Under the pieces are notes generated by a model. The model did not search any database, was not told the origin of the DNA, and saw nothing but the letters and a program-made list of their open reading frames with translations. This document shows positions 59,687 through 64,000 of a DNA stretch of 64,000 bases, piece by piece. A program made the position numbers and the translations under genes. This DNA is from an uncultured Cohaesibacter sp. (GTDB taxonomy: Bacteria; Pseudomonadota; Alphaproteobacteria; Rhizobiales; Cohaesibacteraceae), in assembly GCF_963662805.1 (NCBI RefSeq), contig NZ_OY759870.1:62001-126000 (forward strand), written 5' to 3'. Every line of letters begins with the position of its first letter. Position 1 is the first letter of the stretch.

Positions 59687-61207
59687 ATGACACTCGCTTC
59701 TCTACTGTCCGGCTTTAATCTCTTCTTCACCCCTCTGGCCCTGGGACTCACCTTGGTCGGGGTTATCCTCGGCCTCGTAATCGGTGCCCTGCCCGGACTA
59801 GGACCTCTGATGGGCATCATTCTCCTGTTGCCTGTCGCCATCTCGCTTCCGCCCGTGGCCGCCATGGGGTTCCTCATTTCGATATTTGTCGGAGGATCCT
59901 GTGGCGGTTCCATCTCGGCCATCCTGTTGCGAATCCCCGGCACGCCACTCGCCGCCGCCACCCTGTTTGACGGCTTCCCCATGGCACAAAAGGGACGTGC
60001 GTCTGATGCCATCGGCATTGCCATCGCGGCCTCGGGACTCGGTGGATTGTTCGGCGGACTGGTGCTCATCGGAGCTGCCCCGGCTTTGGCGCAGTTCGCC
60101 TCTCGCTTCGCTCCGCCCGAATTTACCGCGCTTGCCGTCACCGGCCTTTTGGCCATTGCGGTGATTGCCGGCAGGGATCTCGTCAAGGGCATCATCAGCG
60201 GCTGCTTCGGGTTGCTGTTGGCAACCATCGGCATGGATGAATTCTCGACCGGCTATCGCTTCACATTCGGATCCCATCACATGTTTGACGGCTTCCACAT
60301 TGTTGCGGTTGTTGTCGGGCTGTTTGCCGTCTCCGAGATGGCCTATCAGATCATGGGTACCAACCTTACCAAAACGCCGGATGTGGCAGTGGCGCGTCCA
60401 GGCTTCCAGACTGTTCTACTCACACTTCGGCATTGGAAGAACCTTTTGCGGTCTTCCATGATCGGTGCCTTTTTTGGAGCCCTGCCCGGCGCAGGTGGGG
60501 TTATTAGCTCTTTCACCTCCTATGCTGTTGCCAAGGCCTTTTCCAAGCCGGAGGAAAAGTATGGCGAGGGTGCGGAGGGTGGCGTGGTTGCGACCGAGAG
60601 CGCCAACAACGCAACGGTCGGCGGAACTCTGGTTCCAACGCTTGCGCTCGGTATCCCCGGCGATGCTTCCTCTGCGATGCTGCTCGGGGCACTGCTGATT
60701 TTGGGTTTCCTGCCGGGCCCGACCCTGTTTGAGGAACAGGGCGACGTCGTCGTCGGGATCTTCTTCGTCTATCTGGCCTCGAACATCTTCATGATCATTG
60801 CCGGTATTCTGGCCATTCCCCTGTTCGTCTATGTGCTACGTATCCCCAAATCCTATCTGATCCCGGTCGTTCTGCTGCTCTGCTCGATCGGCACATTTGC
60901 CTTGCAGGCAGAAGTCTTCGATCTCATGGTCATGCTGGGATTTGGTTTGGTGGGGATCTTGTTCCGCTCAACCGGATATCCTCTGGCCCCGATTGTCATT
61001 GGTATGATCCTTGGACCGTTGCTGGAGAGCAATTTGCGCCGGTCTCTGCTGATCTCGCAGGACGGCTACTGGATCTTCCTTGAGCGCCCGGTGGCGGCTT
61101 TCTTCTTTGCGGTCAACATCCTGCTAGTGGGCGGTGCTATCTTCCTCAGAACGCGCAAGATGCTGAAGGACAAGAAGCTGGCTACGATGCCAAACGCAGC
61201 CGAATGA
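59687..61207 (+). CDS. TTT transporter large permease, TctA family (module 2)
   Basis: 506 residues. TctA core GALPGLGPLMGIILLLPVAISLPPVAAMGFLISIFVGGSCGGSISAILLRIPGTPLAAAT, GALPGAGGVISSFTSYAVAKAF and ESANNATVGGTLVPTLALGIPGD. Strongly similar to the module 1 TctA across its length, showing that the two transporters are paralogues. Last gene of the module; it is convergent with the creatininase-family gene. Confidence 0.92.
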   Translation: MTLASLLSGFNLFFTPLALGLTLVGVILGLVIGALPGLGPLMGIILLLPVAISLPPVAAMGFLISIFVGGSCGGSISAILLRIPGTPLAAATLFDGFPMAQKGRASDAIGIAIAASGLGGLFGGLVLIGAAPALAQFASRFAPPEFTALAVTGLLAIAVIAGRDLVKGIISGCFGLLLATIGMDEFSTGYRFTFGSHHMFDGFHIVAVVVGLFAVSEMAYQIMGTNLTKTPDVAVARPGFQTVLLTLRHWKNLLRSSMIGAFFGALPGAGGVISSFTSYAVAKAFSKPEEKYGEGAEGGVVATESANNATVGGTLVPTLALGIPGDASSAMLLGALLILGFLPGPTLFEEQGDVVVGIFFVYLASNIFMIIAGILAIPLFVYVLRIPKSYLIPVVLLLCSIGTFALQAEVFDLMVMLGFGLVGILFRSTGYPLAPIVIGMILGPLLESNLRRSLLISQDGYWIFLERPVAAFFFAVNILLVGGAIFLRTRKMLKDKKLATMPNAAE

Positions 61208-61272
61208 GCAGAAGGGGCCGGGGATAGCTCGGCTCCCGTTCTCATCGCATAGCGTCATCTAACAAGAGCGCA

Positions 61273-62097
61273 TCAGGCCCGATAACGTGCAGGCGGCCAG
61301 ATGTCGCTCGGCAGAGGATGGCGGGTCAGATCGGCGATCAGTTCGGCAAGGCATGTGGCCGTATGATCAAGAAGGATCTCGCCTTTCTCGGCACTGGCGA
61401 GGGACGCATTGCCGGTCACGCCTTCCAGATTGAGGTCCTGTGCCTTCCAGCCAAGTCCGCCGATGCGGCCCGTGGATGGATTGGCGGACAGTTGCTGCGT
61501 TGCCGCTTCTATCTCGTCGACCGCCGGATGGAAATCTTCTGCCTTGTCCATCATGACGAGATCGGGATGCAGCGCGAGCATCATAGAGGTCTCGATATCC
61601 CCGCCATGAAAGCCAGTGCGGATTTCCTCCTCGGTGAAGAGGCCTTCCGGATAGCCAGCATCAAACCACGTGGCATAGGCCCCCAGAATATTGTGCCGAA
61701 CCCTCTGGTCGAGGGCGACTGCCGCGAGGAGGCCTGACTGGCCACCATGACTGTTGAATATGAGGACCCGCTTGAGCCCGGTCGACTGAACGGCGCAATC
61801 AAGGACGCGGGTCCAGGATTGCATCAGCTCCGGAGCGGGATGGGCGAGGGAGCCTGCATAGTCCAGATGCTCCTGCGAGGCACCGATCTGCTGCAGAGGC
61901 AGAACGACGGCGGGAATGTCATCGGCCAGTTTGGCAATCGCCCTTGCAACGATGCCGTTGTTGATCAGGCAGTCTGTGCCAACCGGCAAATGCGGCCCAT
62001 GCTGCTCCACAGCAGCGACTGGCAGGATGGCTAGTGTGTTATCGGGGAGGCTCGCGTGGTCGGGCGAGGACAGTTCAAGCCAGTAGCGTTTCATCAT
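61273..62097 (-). CDS. Creatininase-family amidohydrolase
   Basis: 274 residues. Metal-site motifs of the creatininase/ArfB/MftE family: VEQHGPHLPVGTDCLI (Glu, His and Asp ligands), IFNSHGGQSGLLAAVA and GFHGGDIETSMMLALHPDLV (Glu ligand). Members hydrolyse cyclic amides or formamides such as creatinine or a formamidopyrimidine. The start overlaps the stop of the preceding ADP-ribosylglycohydrolase gene by one base and has an AGGAGG site, so the three-gene unit is tightly coupled. The reaction here is unknown. Confidence 0.87.
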   Translation of the reverse strand: MMKRYWLELSSPDHASLPDNTLAILPVAAVEQHGPHLPVGTDCLINNGIVARAIAKLADDIPAVVLPLQQIGASQEHLDYAGSLAHPAPELMQSWTRVLDCAVQSTGLKRVLIFNSHGGQSGLLAAVALDQRVRHNILGAYATWFDAGYPEGLFTEEEIRTGFHGGDIETSMMLALHPDLVMMDKAEDFHPAVDEIEAATQQLSANPSTGRIGGLGWKAQDLNLEGVTGNASLASAEKGEILLDHTATCLAELIADLTRHPLPSDIWPPARYRA

Positions 62098-63149
62098 TAG
62101 GCCTCCTGAACAAAGCGTTGGTTGAAGGCAGTAAGCCCGGCAGCGACACCCGCAAGATCAAGCTGGTTGACGGCGGAGACTTCCCTGATCAGGGCATCCG
62201 GGATGCTTCCGGCCCCTTTCCATGCAGCGGCAATCGACCCGGCGATCATCGCAATCGTGTCGCTGTCGTTGCCACCATTCACCGCGGTAGTGATGGCATC
62301 CCAGGCATTGCCGTCTGCCGCCTTGACGAGACCAAAGGCATGGGGGACGGCTTCCGCCATAGCGACCCCGTTGCCGACCACTTCGGTCAGCTCGCTTCGC
62401 GCCGCTTCAAGGTCGCCGTGATATTTGTCACCAATCGCGAAGGCGAGTTCCATGCGGCGGAACACGCCAGAGCCGCCGACAATGCGCCCGCTTGTCTTGG
62501 CCTGTTCTTCACCGAGGCGTGCACCCTGAAGAGCCGCTTCTTCAAGGCTCATGGTCGACACGCCGCCAAGGCCTGCTGCAATGGCCGCCGCGATTGCGGA
62601 GGCGCCTGCATAGGCAATCTGGGTGTTGTGCGTGGGTGAGGACAACAGACAGGCAAGCCGCACCGCCTCTTCGATGTCGCCAGCTGCCGCGCATCCGGCC
62701 GTGGGGGCACGCATCGCCCCGCCATTCGACGTGCCGAACATGCACGAATAGGTCTCGGGTGTCGCGACATCCTTGGCCGCGGCTCCGGCGCGCATGGCTT
62801 CCACCGCGATGCGGGTCGTGGGACCGGCAAAGCGCTGGAACATTTCCTCGTCGTGCGACCAGTCGATGAACCCGGCAATCGCATCGGCAGAATCTGGCGC
62901 TTTGTGAAGGCCGATCAACCGCTTGGCCATCGCCAGCATCTGGGTGGCGTCGTCGGTCAGCCTGCCCGGAGCCAGTCCCTTGGCAAAGGGGGACTTTTCC
63001 GGCGGTTGCTGAAAGCTGGTTACCGGACCACCAAACACTTTAAGAATATCCTGCGGGTGCATGCATTCGGTGGCTGCGCCAAGCGCATCGCCCACACAGG
63101 CCGCGGCGAGCACGCTTTCGATGGTTTTGGGATCAATGGATTGAGTCAT
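62097..63149 (-). CDS. ADP-ribosylglycohydrolase family protein
   Basis: 350 residues. Metal-binding signatures of the family: AACVGDALGAATE, GRLTDDATQMLAMAKRL and the C-terminal NGGNDSDTIAMIAGSIAAA. The fold cleaves N- or O-glycosidic bonds of ADP-ribose or ribosides. In E. coli a homologue (YegU) is paired with a PfkB kinase (YegV) in the yegTUVW group; the same pairing occurs here. Its ATG overlaps the kinase stop (ATGA). A ribosyl compound is the likely substrate, not a protein. Confidence 0.88.
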   Translation of the reverse strand: MTQSIDPKTIESVLAAACVGDALGAATECMHPQDILKVFGGPVTSFQQPPEKSPFAKGLAPGRLTDDATQMLAMAKRLIGLHKAPDSADAIAGFIDWSHDEEMFQRFAGPTTRIAVEAMRAGAAAKDVATPETYSCMFGTSNGGAMRAPTAGCAAAGDIEEAVRLACLLSSPTHNTQIAYAGASAIAAAIAAGLGGVSTMSLEEAALQGARLGEEQAKTSGRIVGGSGVFRRMELAFAIGDKYHGDLEAARSELTEVVGNGVAMAEAVPHAFGLVKAADGNAWDAITTAVNGGNDSDTIAMIAGSIAAAWKGAGSIPDALIREVSAVNQLDLAGVAAGLTAFNQRFVQEA

Positions 63150-64000
63150 GAGTCTTGAGCTTTCTGATGAACGTCTTTCATCCGGTATTCAGCCATTTTG
63201 AAGTCGGTGCGTCCGCTTTCAAGGAACGTGCCCGAGCAGGCGGTCGCAAAGATGAGGGCCCGGTCGAAGTCTCGTCCGCGCCGCAGGGCTGTGGCCAGTC
63301 CGGCAAGAAAGACGTCGCCTGCGCCGGTCGTGTTGCGCGGCGTAACCTTGAGGGCGGAAAGGCTGATTTCCTCAGCCCCGTTGCTCGCCACAAGACCGTC
63401 GGCCCCAAGGGTGATGACCACGCGCCGCTCGCCATAACCGGACAGGAAGCGGGCAAATTCCAGCGCTGCATCCTCGAGAGCGGCTTCTTTTCCCGTGTGG
63501 GTGATCCATGCCTCGAGCACCTGCCGGTTGGTGACCACAAGCGAAGCGTAGGGCAGGACCATTTCCATGGCCTTCCAGCCCCAGCGCTCGATCTCCGGCA
63601 GTTCCAGATCGATCATCCGGTCAAGCCCGAGGGCGCCGGCACGACTGAAGGTGCGGGCGATGGCTTCGGGCTGGAAGAAGTTGGTGATGACGCAATCGTC
63701 CGACTGAAACTCGATGCTCTCGCCAATGGCATTCAGCATGGACATCGGCATCGGGTCGATGAGGATGGCCTTTTCGCCCGTGCGGTCGACGATGATGGTC
63801 GCGGACGCCGTGCCCGCCTCCATGTCCACCTCGACGGCTTCGGTGCTCATGTCTCGGTCGGCGAGCCATTTGAGAAGGGTCTTGCCGTCGGTGTCATCGC
63901 CGATGATGGAGACCAGCCTTGCATCCTCGCCGAGTTGGGTGAGGGCATGAGCGCAATTGAGGGGCGGGCCGCCCGCCCGGTCTTCCTTGGACTTGATGAA
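63146..64000 (-). CDS. PfkB-family carbohydrate kinase, C-terminal part
   Basis: The frame is open to the window end, so the N-terminus (about 30-40 residues) is missing. Visible: DRAGGPPLNCAHALTQLGEDARLVSIIGDDTDGK (PfkB signature 1 region), VTNRQVLEAW, and signature 2 with the catalytic Asp in TPRNTTGAGDVFLAGLATAL. Ribokinase-like kinases of this branch phosphorylate ribose, nucleosides or related sugars. It is the first visible gene of the operon with the glycohydrolase and creatininase, which suggests that it phosphorylates the sugar released by the glycohydrolase, or primes the substrate. Confidence 0.87.
   Translation of the reverse strand, partial: FIKSKEDRAGGPPLNCAHALTQLGEDARLVSIIGDDTDGKTLLKWLADRDMSTEAVEVDMEAGTASATIIVDRTGEKAILIDPMPMSMLNAIGESIEFQSDDCVITNFFQPEAIARTFSRAGALGLDRMIDLELPEIERWGWKAMEMVLPYASLVVTNRQVLEAWITHTGKEAALEDAALEFARFLSGYGERRVVITLGADGLVASNGAEEISLSALKVTPRNTTGAGDVFLAGLATALRRGRDFDRALIFATACSGTFLESGRTDFKMAEYRMKDVHQKAQDS

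Noticed and set aside
47748..61207. Transposon or insertion sequences as the cause of the inverted sulfatase modules
   Set aside because: No transposase gene or terminal inverted repeat is visible; divergence between the paralogues points to an old duplication.
1..64000. CRISPR arrays or prophage genes
   Set aside because: No regularly spaced repeats, cas-like, capsid, terminase or integrase genes were seen on either strand.

Overview
The window (about 64 kb, GC-rich) comes from an alphaproteobacterium, most likely Hyphomicrobiales (Rhizobiales). The evidence is an MmcB-type nuclease, an ActS/ActR (RegB/RegA) redox pair, an FMN-riboswitch-controlled RibN riboflavin transporter, a DUF2852 protein, an NDUFA9-like protein, a consensus CtrA box, and a great density of ABC, TRAP and tripartite tricarboxylate (TTT) uptake systems. 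A marine or soil heterotroph (for example Cohaesibacter-like) is plausible, but the genus is a guess.

Layout. 1-2.2 kb: end of a type I secretion adaptor (HlyD) and its TolC-like outer membrane partner. 2.4-7.1 kb: a two-gene signalling operon (REC-PAS-GGDEF-EAL protein and RpfC-like hybrid kinase) behind a canonical CtrA box. 7.3-12.7 kb: flavoprotein, class III aminotransferase, mmcB and actSR. 12.9-15.6 kb: a frameshifted PHA depolymerase, a frameshifted HxlR regulator and a nitroreductase. 15.9-22.1 kb: DUF2852 protein, FMN riboswitch plus ribN, RidA protein, GH20 hexosaminidase, NDUFA9-like protein and tRNA-Leu(CAG). 22.3-32.2 kb: a broken LysR regulator, a broken HAL/PAL-like gene lacking the MIO triad, and an arabinofuranosidase-sugar ABC operon with its regulator; the binding protein of this operon is also frameshifted. 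32.4-38.5 kb: Tat-exported MsrB and a GntR/UTRA-TAXI TRAP-fumarase/aspartase-superfamily lyase cluster. 39.0-47.4 kb: a D-psicose/polyol locus (RbsBAC-like ABC importer, SDR, zinc dehydrogenase, D-psicose 3-epimerase, GntR-LacI hybrid regulator, FrcK-like kinase). 47.7-61.2 kb: two sulfatase-TctCBA modules facing outward in mirror image, each with a divergent LysR gene, around a SulP anion transporter. 61.3-64.0 kb: creatininase, ADP-ribosylglycohydrolase and PfkB kinase in one tight operon, running off the end.

The best candidate for an undescribed system is the 47.7-61.2 kb sulfatase/TTT/SulP locus. Both sulfatases keep the C-x-P-x-R formylglycine motif but have no signal peptide. This suggests that an intact organosulfate is imported by the TTT porter, hydrolysed in the cytoplasm, and the sulfate exported or exchanged by SulP. 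The PfkB/ADP-ribosylglycohydrolase/creatininase operon and the MIO-less HAL homologue are further candidates.

A cautionary pattern: at least a dozen single-base frameshifts fall in five genes between 12.9 and 26.5 kb, and I found none elsewhere. They may be true gene decay or local assembly errors. All identifications rest on reading the sequence and recalled family knowledge; no database search was run.
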